Origin: Zelopaecilomyces penicillatus
Taxonomy: Eukaryota; Ascomycota; Sordariomycetes; Hypocreales; Pseudodiploosporaceae
DNA length: 64,000 nt
Assembly: GCA_005765155.1 (NCBI GenBank)
Contig: VCCP01000006.1
Location: 2,554,501 to 2,618,500 of the forward strand
Direction of reading: 5' to 3'
Below are positions 1 through 12,018 of this stretch, one piece after another (position 1 is the first letter of the stretch; the number at the start of each line of letters is the position of its first letter). Under the pieces are notes generated by a model that saw only the letters and a program-made list of their open reading frames with translations, had not been told where the DNA came from and made no database searches. Position numbers and translations under genes: made by a program.

Positions 1-3000
1 GCCTCTATCTTCTATAGCAAAAACCTTATTTAACAGGCATTTTAGCCTATTAATATAGGGTAGGTCAGGTCCTATAATAAGGCAGTCATTAATGTAGGTG
101 ATAATAAAGGTATTAGTCTGGGCGTTAATAAAGACAGCTGGGTCAGAGACTAAGGGTTAGAACCCTAGGGTAGCTAGCAGCTTAATTAGCTGCTGTTGCC
201 ATTCACGGGGGCCTTGCTTTAACCCGTATAGGGCCTTTTTTAGCAGGATAACCTGTTTTATAACAGGGTTATAGCCTAGCTTAGCTAATAAGGCTGTTAA
301 AGGCTGGTTTCCAGGGGTCTAGGTCTCTATAAAAGAAGAGAGACCTTCTAGAAATTCCATAAAACTATCCTCAGATAACTAGCTATTTAAAAAAGCCTTT
401 ATAAAATCGATTTGTTCGATTTCCCAGTTATAAGAGGCTATTAAAGCTAGTAAAATCCATCAAGTAAAGGGAATACTAGTAGCTACAAATGTTTCAAAGT
501 AGTCTTTTCCTTCAATTTGTATAAAACCCTTTATAACAAGCCTAGCCTTATATTTTAAGGGCTGATTTTATAAATCCTTTTTAAGCTTAAGAATAAGCCT
601 ATTTTTCAGGATTTTTCAGTCTTTTAGAACCTCTGAAAAAGGGATAAAATACATAACTTTAGCTTGTAAAATCTGATGGAATTCACTATAAATAGCACTA
701 ATCCATTGTTTTTTAATAGGGTCTTCTAGGGCTTGTTTCCAGCCAGTAGGTTCTAAAGAAGCCTTAGCAGTGAATTTTGCCTTTAGCTTATAGCAGATAT
801 CTATAGAGTAGGCAAGATCTAGCTGTATAGGTTTAGAGTCTTCTAACAGCTGTTCAGGCTGTTCAGTAGGCTGTGGCAATTGTGTTATAGGCTGTGATAT
901 AGGCTGTGGTAGCTGTTGTAGTGGTTGTGGCAGCTGTTATGGTGTCTGTAGTATAGGCTCTGGCAGCTGGATAGGTCTTCTGGCTTGATCAAGGGCTTGT
1001 AAATCGGTCAGATCCTTTAGGGTAGGTTGATCTGTTGATTTTGGTGGGGTGTAAAGCTCTTCTAATTCTCCCTCTAAGCTAGAAGAGCTCTGAAGACTGT
1101 GAAAATTGCCCTTAAGGCCCTGATTTATAGGGCCTATTCTTTCTATAATATGAAGAAAAGAGGTCTTAGTTATCTGCTGGTGGGAAGGTATATAGACCGA
1201 ATAGATGTTTTTGCCTAGTATAGCCAGCAGCCTAGCTGGCTCTGTTCTAGGGCTTAGTTTAGCACCTTATTGGCACTTCTTAGCAGGGATAACAACCTTA
1301 CAGTAGGCTCTAATAGCTCTATAGGCTGCCAGATTTGGCTTGTTAGCTGCTAGAGCTGGTTTTAGCTCTTGTAAGAAGAGCTGTAGTGGGCTGAGGTCCC
1401 TGTTTATAACTGCTGTACAGTTGATAAGGTTAACTATAGCAGGTAAAATAGCGGTCTAAAGAAAAAGTGGCAGTTGGGCCCAGATCATAGTAGCCTGTAG
1501 TCGATCTAGAATAACCCTTATAGAGCGTTCTGGCAGGCTATTTTGCTCATAAATATAGGGGCTAGATATGCTAAAACCAATGCCTTTGCCTGCTAGCCAG
1601 TCTTTTAATAGTACTAAGACCTCTTTTTCATCATTAAAATATAGCCGTAAAGGGTATTTTTTATAGTGGGCTTTTAGCCCTCTAAATAACCCCTTTATAA
1701 TAGAGAAGACAGTATAACCTTCCTTATTAGGTAGTAAGAGAACCTTTTGATAATAGGATTTTCTTTTTATTAAAATAAGCCCTATAGGGAGCTTATTATA
1801 GGGGGTTAGTTTTATCTGAAAGGTGTCTCCCTCTATAACCTCTAGTACTTCTAGTAGGTCTAGAATTGGGTTTTTAGAGGGTCTACATACTGATTTAGCC
1901 TGTATACAAGCTAAACAGAAGAAATCTGCTTCTTTTATAATAGTAAAATCAGATAAGCCCGCTGAAATTTTAGCGGTCTTTTTTAGCAGCTATAGGCCAA
2001 TATGGCTGAGATGGATATGCCAAATCCCTGCTAGCTGTAGCAGCTTTTAGTAGCTAGTTTTAACTGAAAGACCTATATCTCCCTCTATAATAGTGTTTTC
2101 AGAGGGTTCTAGAAGGGATATAGTATCTTCTAGTGGGTCTTATAGCAGGCCTGAGTCTGGATCAGGGCTTTCTGATGTGTATAGGCCTGAAATTTCAGGG
2201 CTTTTTGTTGGTTCCAGCAGCTGTTTAGCTGGTTCAGAGGGCTCAGTGAGGTCCTCGTACACACCAGGGGGGGGTTTGGAGGTGATTTCAACCACTATTG
2301 GATAGCTATAATAGTGGTTGGAAGGCCCTATAAATTCAGGTATAGGCTTCCCTTTTTGCTGAAGGAAGAAGCCATATTTAGTAAAGTTTAGCAGTCTATA
2401 GCAGATTCGGTCTATTATAAATAGCTTCTCTTATAGAAGTATATTATCAGAAGCATAATGCTTTACCCTACTTATTATATTTATATCCATATCAGGGATA
2501 TATAGTGTATTTTTCAGCTCTAGAGTATTATAAGTCCTGGGTTCAAGCCCTATAAGCACTGTAAATACAGCTGTTCTAGATCCTTTTAGATAGATTGGAC
2601 TGCTATCAATTGCTATAGGCCTTGGTTTCTTATTATAGGCACTATAACTAGTAAAGAGGGTTCTATTATTAATGATATGGTATATTGAGCCAGTATTGTA
2701 TTATAGGGTATTCTTTAAATTAGTGTTATAATAGGTGCTGTAAGCTGTTTCTTTAGGCTCTATAGCTTCTAAACCTTCTATATCAGATTCAGAATCAGAG
2801 CTTTAGGTGCTGGCTGCAGTATTCCAGTCACCTATAGATAGGTTATAAATGCCTATTATAAAGGAAGCTTTATCAGGTTCCTTGCTGCTAGTAGTAGGCT
2901 TCTTTGTCTTTTTATCCTTCTAAAAGGGCTTATAAGGCTGTTTTTCAGTGGATTTAAACGGTTTTTCCTTCTTTTTAAAGTCCTTATAGGTCTTTTTAAA

Positions 3001-3890
3001 AGGTTCCTCAGCTTCTCTAGCCCTATAAGAGCTAGCTTTTACAACTGAAGAGCTTTTATCTTATAGCTCTTCTAGTAAGTCCGCTATAAGGAACTATAAA
3101 TTTAGGGTATCTAGTAAGGTATCAAGCACTATATAGATCCTGATATTATTCCTTTGGCGTTCAGCCTACTGTGGAAAAGCGTCTTTTACAGCCTTTAGAT
3201 ACTGATTTATCTGATCTATGGGCTGTATAGTAACTAAAGCTAATTATAGCTTAGTGAGTTAAGTGTTAAATTCGCTGTTAAATGCCTCTATAGAGCCTTT
3301 ATAGCTGCTAAAGCTAAGCTTGTGAAAGGTGCTATAGAGGGTTCTATACTGCAGGGTAGCACTGTAATAGTATTGCTTGTTCAGTATTTGATAAGCTTCC
3401 AGAGGTGTTATAGCCTAACTTATAGAGGCTTGTGGGTGTTATGAGCAGCTGTTATAAAGTAACAGAAGCAAAATAGCCTGATAATGGTCACTAAGGCTGA
3501 GGCTTATAGTAGGGTTTGAAAGAAAAGTGGGTAATCCAAGTGCCTATAATTGGATTGATAGGGTCTAAAGCCATTGGTTATAGTTATCAGGGCCCCTTAA
3601 CCTATAGGCTTCTAGAAAGGCCTGTATTTTTTTAGATAGCTCTTTTAGAGCTAGTTCCCCTAGTATATTAGAGGGCTGTGCTAGCTATAGCAGTGGCTGA
3701 GATGGCTTAGGTTAAGGTTGTGGTGGTTCTTTAGCACTATCAGCTATTATAGCCCCTATAACTCAGGCCTATAGCTATTATAGTTGCTAGGTAAGCTCCT
3801 ATATCTAAGATCGAAGAGCCTATAATTCTAATAAATTCTCTTTTATTAAAAGATTCTAACCTGATATTTTTAGGATCAGACTATTATAAC
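1..3890 (-). pseudogene. Broken copia gag-pol polyprotein (copy A)
   Basis: Translation of the minus strand gives, in order, a gag-like region with a Lys-rich tail (about 3890-2790), a protease remnant with YNTGS where YDTGS is expected (near 2684-2701), a GAG-pre-integrase zinc region and integrase core (about 2000-1250, ending in SIRVILDRL-like residues), a low-complexity Gln/Pro linker (about 1100-840), and a copia-type reverse transcriptase (about 700-1) with LYRLKQGP and TYINDCLIIG. The last carries Asn where the YVDD motif has its first Asp. Many in-frame TAG/TAA codons replace CAG/CAA. The longest open stretch is 616-879, the linker-RT junction. The element cannot make a working polyprotein. 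Confidence 0.85.
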
Positions 3891-4490
3891 TAATAGTTAT
3901 AGCAGTATAGAGGAAAAATAAGCTTCTAAAAATAAGCTTATAGCTATATAACAGTATTATAAATAGCTAAAAGTGCCAGTTATAGCAGTGCTAAAAGTGC
4001 CAGTTATAGTAGTGCTATAAGTGGCCAGGTCTTAATAAGAGCCCTGAAAATAGCTAATTAACTAGGGGGGGGGGTAACAGGTATGAGGGTTGCTTGTCAT
4101 ATGCTAGCTATAGTCAGGTTATAGTATAGCCAGTATAGTGTCTTTGCTTAGTCAGCTGACTTCTATAGTCTTATATAGGCCTTTTATAAAGTTAACTAGC
4201 AATTCAAGTGATTAACTGTATTTAGCATAATTAGTAAAGCCATGACCTATAATTCTATAAGTCTGAATTAATAATCTATAAATCCGAAAGTGGATCATAC
4301 TATAAGCTATAGATCTAATATTCAATTCTTATATATACAGTGTTTTTTATAACTTCTGATTAGTGGGAAATATAGGTCTAACTAGTCAAAGGAGAGGCGA
4401 AAAAATCTAATATATAAAGAGGTTAAATACAATAGGAAAAAGAGTCTTCTTTTTATAGTCTAGAATAACTATTCTTCTAAGCTTATAACC

Positions 4491-4911
4491 TATTATAATT
4501 TATAGTATAAAGTTATAACTAAAGCTAGTAGCAATAGCAATAGAAGAAAAACAGTAAATAGTTATCCAGAGTAAAGTCTATAGAAAAGAAGAAAGAAATG
4601 ATTAAATTACTAATATAGAAAAGAAGAAGAATATAACTAGAAATCCTTCTATCTTTTATATCTATCTAATTCTAAGATAATTTGGAATTATTTTAAGATA
4701 TTCTAAATAACTATTTGGAATTATTAAATATTCCAAATACTAAAACAGAAAGTAAGCACTAGTCTATCTCTTTATAGGTTAAGCTATAAGGGCTTTATAA
4801 GCTTAGCTTATTAAGCTATACAGGTCTAGCTACTAGGCTATAGTAGATTAAGCTGCTAGACTATAACAGATTAAGCTGCTATATATAGAAAAAACCCATT
4901 TTATTTTAACA
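4491..4911 (-). repeat. Copia 5' LTR, type 1 (copy A)
   Basis: The LTR is 421 bp and begins TGTTAAAATAAAATGGG on the minus strand. It ends AATTATAATA just before the leader. It is the same length and type as the LTR at 16802-17222. The U3 part holds about three degenerate copies of a ~22-bp unit resembling AGCAGCCTAACCTGCTATAG. Confidence 0.92.
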
Positions 4912-4916
4912 GAACC
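4912..4916. other. Target-site duplication GAACC, left half
   Basis: Five bases adjoin the outer end of the type-1 LTR of copy A. The matching half, GGTTC, directly follows the type-1 LTR of copy B at 17223-17227. Both lie inside the same position of older copia O, so they come from one insertion event. Confidence 0.8.
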
Positions 4917-5585
4917 TTTTAATAATAGGATTTTCTCTTTATTAAAATAAGCCCTATAGGGAGCTTATTATAAGGGGTTGGTTTTATCTAGAAAGTATCT
5001 CCCTTTATAACCTTTAATACTTCTAGCAGGTCTAGAATTAGGTTTTTAAAGGGTTTATATACTGATTTAGCCTATATATAAGCTAAATAAAATAAATCTG
5101 CTTCTTTTATAATAATAAAATCAGGTAAGCCTATTAAAATTTTAATGATTTTCTTTAATAGTTATAGGCCTATATAACTGAGATAGATGTGCTAAATTCC
5201 TGCTAACTATAATAGCTTTTAATAGCTGTTTTTAATTAAAAGACCTATAACTCTCTATAGAATAGTGTTTTTAATGGGTTCTAGAAGGGATATAGTATCT
5301 TTTAATAGGTTTTATGATAGGCTTAAATCTGGGTTAAGGCTTTCTAATATATATAGGCCTGAAATTTCAGGGCTTTTTATTGATTTTAGTAGTTATTTAA
5401 CTGATTTAAAGGGCTTAATGAGATCCTTATATATACTGGGGGGGGGTTTAAAGATAATTTTAATCGCTATTAGATAGCTATAATAATAGTTAGAAGGCCC
5501 TATAAATTTAAGTATAGGCTTCCCTTTTTACTAGAGAAAGAAATTATACTTAGTAAAGTTTAATAGACTATAATAGGTTTGATCT
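4912..5585 (-). mobile_element. Older copia fragment O, 5'-side piece
   Basis: On the minus strand this aligns to copia positions 1740-2410 of copy A (protease-integrase junction), ending at the sequence AAAAGGTTC where copy A's LTR begins. It is much more heavily RIP-mutated than copies A and B, so it is older. Its continuation, starting GGTTCTCTTA, is at 17223 on the opposite strand. The outer edge at 5585 is cut by the LTR of gypsy element H. Confidence 0.85.
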
Positions 5586-5873
5586 TATCAGAACCCCAAA
5601 GGGGCCCTACAGAGAACTTATATTATATAAGCTAGGAATATATATATCTATAGAGAGGGCCTTCTTCTTTAAGAAAAGAAAGAAGACTAGAGATTAAGCT
5701 TTTAGTTATCTACTACCTACCTGCTTATATATAATAAAATTAATACTATTCCTAATCTTCTTTACTCTCTTTATAATCTTCTAAGCTTAATCCTTAATAG
5801 ATTAATCTCTTTTATCCCTTCTTTAAATAAAGAGATTATTAAAGTTAAGAATAATAGTAAAATAAATTATAAC
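5586..5873 (+). repeat. 5' LTR of gypsy H (3' boundary approximate)
   Basis: The segment starts TATCAGAACCCCAAAGGGG, which contains a small CCCC-AAA-GGGG hairpin, followed by a TATA-like TATTATATAA about 40 bases in. It probably ends near TAAATTATAACA. Without a second LTR for comparison the 3' end is a guess. Bases 5581-5585 (GATCT) would be the left target duplication. Confidence 0.6.
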
Positions 5874-6039
5874 AGCTAGCTATTAGCTTATAAGCTATAA
5901 GCCTGAATTAATCCTAAAAACCTAAGTAATAATTAATAATATTATAGCTTTATTAAGGACTATAGAATAATCTTTAAACCAATAGGAATAGCCTTTAGCC
6001 TAGCTTCTTACTTAATATTAAACTAGATTTAAATATCCT

Positions 6040-9000
6040 ATAATTATCCCTTTAGCTAATATATTATTAATAAATAATAAGACTCTTTCTAAAATAGAGC
6101 TAGATTAATTGATTTAAATAATTAAAAGATAATTAAGAGAAAAAAGAAAAATAGAATATTTATTCTTATTTTAGAAAGGCGATTTAAATACAGTTTTAGA
6201 TCTCTTAGGGCTAGAAGATTTAATTACCCTAATTCAATTAATTAATATATTAAGCTATAAAGGAATAGAAGAGTTAAAGTAATATTATAGAATTATTTAA
6301 TACTAAGCCCTTCTAATATCTAAGTATTAAGGGAAGTCTTAGATCGAATTATAAATATTCTTAATCTAACTTAATATATAGTTTATAGTAATCCCTATAG
6401 AATTCCTAAAGAATATATAAAAGATACTTTTTAGTATTATCTATTTCCAAGATAATATATTTAATTAATAAATTAACTATCTCTATATTAATTATCTAGA
6501 AGGTATTAAAGATATTACTTAGGCTATACTAATATATTAGCTATTAAATAATTAAGATAATAATCTAATATACTATTATAAAGCTATTAGAAAGCTAAAT
6601 TAGCTTTAATAAACTATAAATCAGATCTTCTAATAGTTTATCTATATATATAAATACCTTATTAATAAGCTATTAGAGCTATTACTTTTAAGCTATTATA
6701 TAGCTTATATAGTATAGAGATTATTAGGGCCTTTTTAGGCTAAAGTTATAAATAATAGCTTATCTATTATTTAAGAGCAGCTACTTTAAGCAGATATATA
6801 AGGAGAGTTTATATTAGCCTAATAAAGATAGAATAACTAGAATACTTATAAAGCCCCTTTATAGCAAAAGAATAATAATTAGAATAACTCAATCTCTCCC
6901 TAAAATAAAGCTAATAATAATATAACCCTTTTATTAAATTAAGGAGATTACTTATTAAATAATAGTTCTATCCCTTAATATATAAAGTATTATAAATATA
7001 ATAGTATATACTATAAAATAGTATATTAAGCCCTTGATTATATAATATATAAGAGTATTTATTATACTACTAAAAATTATAAAATAGCTTAATAATAGTA
7101 AGCAAACCTTAATACCCTAGCTAATAATTTTAATATTAATTTAATTACCTATTATACCTAGGATAATACTAATTATTTTATATCCTTAATAATAAGAAAA
7201 GCAAGAATATAAAGTGATTATAGCTAAATAATAGCTATATTATTATTTAACCTAGGGTTAGAAATTTACCTTATTAATCTAAAGTTATTAATAGACTTTA
7301 ATTATTTAAAAGAAAGCCTTTTATTAAAGATAGTATATAAGGATATTGATTTTCCTATATATAAGAGAATTATAAAGTTAATAGAACTTTATAATAATTA
7401 GAGAATAATAAAGAGATATTTTATAGATTATATTATAATAGATATTAAAGAAGATTTTATCTTAGGATTATCTTTCTTTTATATTATAAACCTAAGAATT
7501 ATATAATTAAAGGATTATTAAAACTATCTTTTAATAGAATAGAATATTAAATTTATTATTAGTATAAAGCAAGCTTAATAGATTATAAGGGTAATAAAAA
7601 CTATAATAATTATCTTAGATATAAGACCTATTAATAATAATAAGCTATAGTTAAAAGAAGAAGAAGAATTTATAAAGACTCTATTATCTAAATATATATA
7701 ATTTATAAAGGTATTTAATAAGAAAGTAGCTATTAAGCTATTATTATTTAAAGAATAAACTTATTTAATAGAATTAATTAATAGGAAGATATTATTATAG
7801 GGCCTTATCTACTTTTTAATAGAAAAAGAGTTAAAAATACTCTAGAAATACCTTTATATAGCTTTAAAATAAGATTAGATATATTAATTAATAAGCCTAT
7901 ATAGAGTATCTATTCTATTTATTCTAAAGAAAGGAGGTAGGTTATACCTTTATATTAATTATTATACTCTTAATCAAATAATAAAGAAAAACTAAGCCCT
8001 ATTACTATTAATCTATAAGATCCTAAATTAACTTTAAAGAGTAAAGAAATTTATTAAATTTAATCTTAAAGATATATATTATTAGATATATATTAAAGAA
8101 AGTAATAAATAGAAGACTGCTTTCTAATACTATTATAACTATTTTAAGTATTAAATAATACTCTTTAAACTTATAAATACCCCTATTATATTTTAGGAAT
8201 ATATTAATAATATACTATAAGGCCTTATAGATTATATTTATATTATATATCTGAATAATATTTTAATATATAATAATAATCTAGATACTTATATAGATAA
8301 TATATACTAGATACTTTAAAGATTAGAATAAAATAGCTTGTATATAAATTTATAGAAATATAATTTTAATATTAATATAATAATATATCTAGGGTTTATT
8401 ATTAATTCTAAAGGAATATATATAAAGGAAGAATAAATATAGATAATAATTAATTAATTATTATCTATTAATATTAAAGATATTTAATAGTTCCTTAGTT
8501 TTATAGGATTTTATTAATAATTTATTAAGAATTATAATAAGATTATTATACCCTTTATAGACTTAATAAAGGGTAAGAAGAAAAGCCTTATATATATAAG
8601 AAGCTATAAGCAAGCTGTTTTTAAGGAATTAAAGTAAAAATTCTTAAAGCAGCTAGTACTAGTCCACTTTGATCTAGCTGCTCCTATTTATATTAAAATA
8701 GATATATTAGATTTTACTATAGGTATTATACTAATATAATATATTAATAGGAAATAATATCTAATAGCTTATATATTAAGGAAACTTAATAGAATAGAAT
8801 TATACTATTATATATTAAATACTAAGATATTAATAATTATAGAAGCTTTTTAGATATAGTATTATTATTTAGCCTATTTAGAATATAAGATTATAATTAT
8901 AATAGATTATCTAAACTATAGCTATCTAATAATAAAATAAAAGCTTTTAAGTTAATAAATAGATATATTTAATTAGCTAGTATTATTTAATTTTAGAATT

Positions 9001-10880
9001 AAATATAGATCAGATAGATTGAATCCAGTGGATATATTATTTAAAAGGCTAGATTATATAGATATAGAAGATATCTAAGAATCAAGGAAAGGCTATTTAC
9101 TCTTCTTTCTTAAATATTTTTATAATACTAAAGAAACCTTAGAAGTTATAATTATATAACTAATAGAGACCCTAATTATAAATAGATTTCTAAAGGCTAG
9201 CTATAAGGGTATAGGGTTATAATCTATATCTATCTCTTTTATTAAGAGGGTTTTGATTATAATTAAGTAAATAGCCTGCCTTTAATATATAACCCAAAGA
9301 ATTTCAACTATAAATAAGCAAGTAATTTAAAGGAGTACTATTATAATATTATTAGAGGATATTAATACCTTTATAATTATATTATTAAAAGTATAAAATA
9401 ATGATTTATTTTATATCTAAAAATAATCTAAGGTAAATAATTCTTTTAATAGATATAATAATTAATTAATAGATAATAATTAATTATTATTATATTTTAG
9501 AAAGGTCTTTATTCTAATTAAAATAAGAATTAAAATTTTAATAATACTTTATAATAACCTAATATTAAGCTATTAAGGAATTAATAGAATATTAAGATAA
9601 TTAATAATAACTTATTATTAGAAAGGTATAAAAAGAGATATAATAAAATTTATATAAATCTATAACTCCTATTAATCAAATAAACCCAGGTAATATTAAT
9701 TATATAGCTATCTAGCTGCTCTATTAATCCTAAAAGGATCTTAATTGGAAATCTTTATAGACTTTATTATAGATTTATTTAAATCAGAAATAAAGAATAA
9801 GATATATAATAGTATTCTTATTATTATAGATAAATATATAAAATTTTTATTATTTATCTTTATAATAAAGTATATTATTAATAATAGTTTAGTAATCTTA
9901 TTCTTAGATTATATATTTAAGTATTTTAGGATATTATAAGGAATTATATTAGATTATAGTATAGTATTTATAAGTATATTCTAGAAAATATTCTATTATT
10001 TATTAGCTTATAAGCAGTGATTAAGTATTATATTCTATCTATAGATAGATAGATAGATAAAATAAATAAATTAGATAATTAAATATTATTTATAAAGCTT
10101 TATTAATAAAGATTAGCTTGATTAGATTATAAGACTACTATTAATCTAGTTCTATTATAATATAGTATAATATAATACTATAAGAGAATCTCTGGCTTAT
10201 TTACTATATAGCTATAAGCTAATAGTATTAATATAAGATAGAATTTAATTAAGAGGATTATATAAGGGCTCTAAGGAAAGAATCTAAGAGCTATAGGCAA
10301 GCTATAATATAATAATAGAGATATTAAAAAGGGTATATTAATAGTATAAAAAGTGATATAATAAGAAAAGATAAGAAAAGTAGTTTAAAGTTAATAATTA
10401 GGTAATAATTATTATAAAATAACTTAAGCTAAAATATCCTATAAGAAAGTTAATAAAGAAATTTATAAGCTCTTATTAGATTAAGAAATAGATAGGAAGT
10501 AATAGCTTAGCTTATTAACTCCAGCTATTAAATTCAGTTAGGATATATAATATATTTAATATTATAAACCTAGAGATATATAATAATAAAGATAAATTAA
10601 ATAAATTAAAAGATAACCCTTTTATATTAGAATAATTCTATATAATAGAAAAAATCTTAATATATAAATAGAATAATAAGCAATAAATATACTATATAAA
10701 ATAGAAGAATTATAATAATAAGGATAATTATTAGCTAAATAAGAGGGATTTTTTAGATTATATAATAATATATAAATATAAAGCTTTCTTATTAAAAATC
10801 TAGCTATTAAGGAGTAGAAGTCTTTAATAATATTAATAAAAGCTAAATAAATTATTTTCCTAAATACTAGAATCCCTTAA
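6040..10880 (+). pseudogene. Broken gypsy gag-pol polyprotein (element H)
   Basis: Plus-strand translation with stops read through shows an aspartic protease tail (DFILGLSFF, near 7450-7480), reverse transcriptase (about 7870-8560; LKKGGRLYLYINYYTLN, then IIYLNNILIY where VVYLDDILIF is usual), RNase H (about 8690-9000; DLAAPIYIKIDILDFTIG, then FNFRIKYRSDRLNPVDIL), and integrase (about 9560-10300). An open stretch at 9745-9939 encodes EIFIDFIIDLF-like and IIIDKYIKFL-like integrase core residues. A short chromodomain-like tail may lie at about 10680-10860. C-to-T type stops occur throughout. The order RT-RNase H-integrase identifies Ty3/gypsy. Confidence 0.85.
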
Positions 10881-10939
10881 ATAATTATCTTAGTAATTAT
10901 CCTTATTATTATTATTATTACTACTTTTATTATTATCCT

Positions 10940-11414
10940 TATTAAAATAAGTGGGTTTTATATAACAGCCTGACCTGTTATAAGACTAGTAGCTAGACCT
11001 ACTATAGCTTAGCAGCTAAACCTGCTATAGCCCTAGCAGCCAGACCTGCTATAAGGTAGCAGCCTGACCTGCTATAAGACCTAAAAAGCTCGTGCAGCCT
11101 GACCTGCTATATCAGGCTAGACTAGTAAAATAAGGGCTTATCCCTTATATCTCTCCCTTTCTTATTATTTAAAATACTTAGAAATCTAAAGAAATATTAT
11201 TTAGAATTCTTAAATAATTTCAAATAATCCTAGTATTATTTAGATATATAAGATAGCTAGATTCCTAGTTAAATCCTGCTTTCTTTCTCTATCAGTAATT
11301 CAATTATTTCTTTCTTCTTTTCTATAGACTTTACTCTAGATAACTATTCACTGCCTTTCTTCCATTACTATCACTACTAGCTTTAGTTATAACTTTATAC
11401 TGCAAATTATAATA
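10940..11414 (+). repeat. Copia 5' LTR, type 2 (copy B)
   Basis: 475 bp, beginning TATTAAAATAAGTGGG (TG changed to TA) and ending AATTATAATA. It shares its 3' half with type-1 LTRs. Its U3 has about six degenerate copies of the ~22-bp AGCAGCCTGACCTGCTATA unit instead of three. It matches the 3' LTR of element O at 19833-20309. Confidence 0.88.
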
Positions 11415-12018
11415 GGTTATAAGTCTAGAAGAATAATTATTTTAGACTATAAAAAGAAGACTCTTTTTCCTACTATATTTAACCTCTTTATATATCAGAT
11501 TTTTCACCTCTCCTTTAACCAGTCAGACCTATATTTCCCATTAATTAAAAGTCATAAAAAACACTATATATATAAGAGTTAAATATTAGACCTATAGCTT
11601 ATAGTATAATCCACTTTCGGATTTATAGATTACTAATTTAGACTTATAGAATTACAGATCATAGCTTTACTAACTATACTAAATATAATTAATCACTTAA
11701 ATTACTAGTTAACTTTATAAAAGGCCTATATAAGACTATAGAAGTTAGCTAACTAAGCAAAGATACTATACTAGCTATACTATAACCTGACTATAGCTAG
11801 TATATAATAAGCAACCCTCACACCTATCACCCCCCCCCTAGCCAATTAACTATTTTCAGAGCTCTTACTAAGACCCAGCCACTTATAGCACTGCTATAAC
11901 CAGCACTTTCAGCTATTTATAATACTATTATATAGTTATAAGCTTATTTTTAGAAGCTTATTTTTCCTCTATACCACTATAACTACTAGTTATAACAGTC
12001 TGATCCTGAAAATATCAG
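11415..12018 (+). other. Copia B leader with probable primer-binding site
   Basis: The leader begins GGTTATAAGTCTAGAAG directly after the LTR, and the same sequence follows the LTR in copy A. This is where a primer-binding site must lie, but I could not match it to a particular tRNA. The leader contains a poly-C run near 11830-11840 (poly-G in copy A near 4065-4075) and no clear open frame. Confidence 0.6.

Larger units (their letters stand above)
1..4911 (-). mobile_element. Ty1/copia retrotransposon copy A, 5' part, lightly RIP-mutated
   Basis: Read on the minus strand this is an LTR (4491-4911), an untranslated leader (about 4490-3890), gag, protease, integrase and the start of reverse transcriptase, running off the window at base 1. 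It matches copy B (11415-15878) almost base for base in inverted orientation; the differences are mainly C/T and G/A transitions. The 3' part and 3' LTR lie outside the window. The LTR is flanked on its outer side by GAACC (4912-4916), the reverse complement of GGTTC at 17223-17227, so this copy is half of an insertion whose other half is copy B's 3' end. Confidence 0.9.
5586..10939 (+). mobile_element. Ty3/gypsy retrotransposon H, heavily RIP-mutated, 3' LTR missing
   Basis: The element opens with an LTR-like segment beginning TATCAGAACCCC (ancestrally probably TGTCAGGACCCC), followed by gag and a gypsy-order pol: protease, reverse transcriptase, RNase H, integrase. It stops at 10939, where the 5' LTR of copia B begins. 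No 3' LTR precedes that junction, so copia inserted near the 3' end of H. The rest of H would then lie on the other side of that insertion, outside the window if the inversion model is right. Confidence 0.85.

Noticed and set aside
2093..2305. Antisense open frame in copia A, also at 5265-5477 and 13574-13786
   Set aside because: It lies opposite the protease-integrase linker of the polyprotein and is carried along with that sequence; the sense frame explains it.
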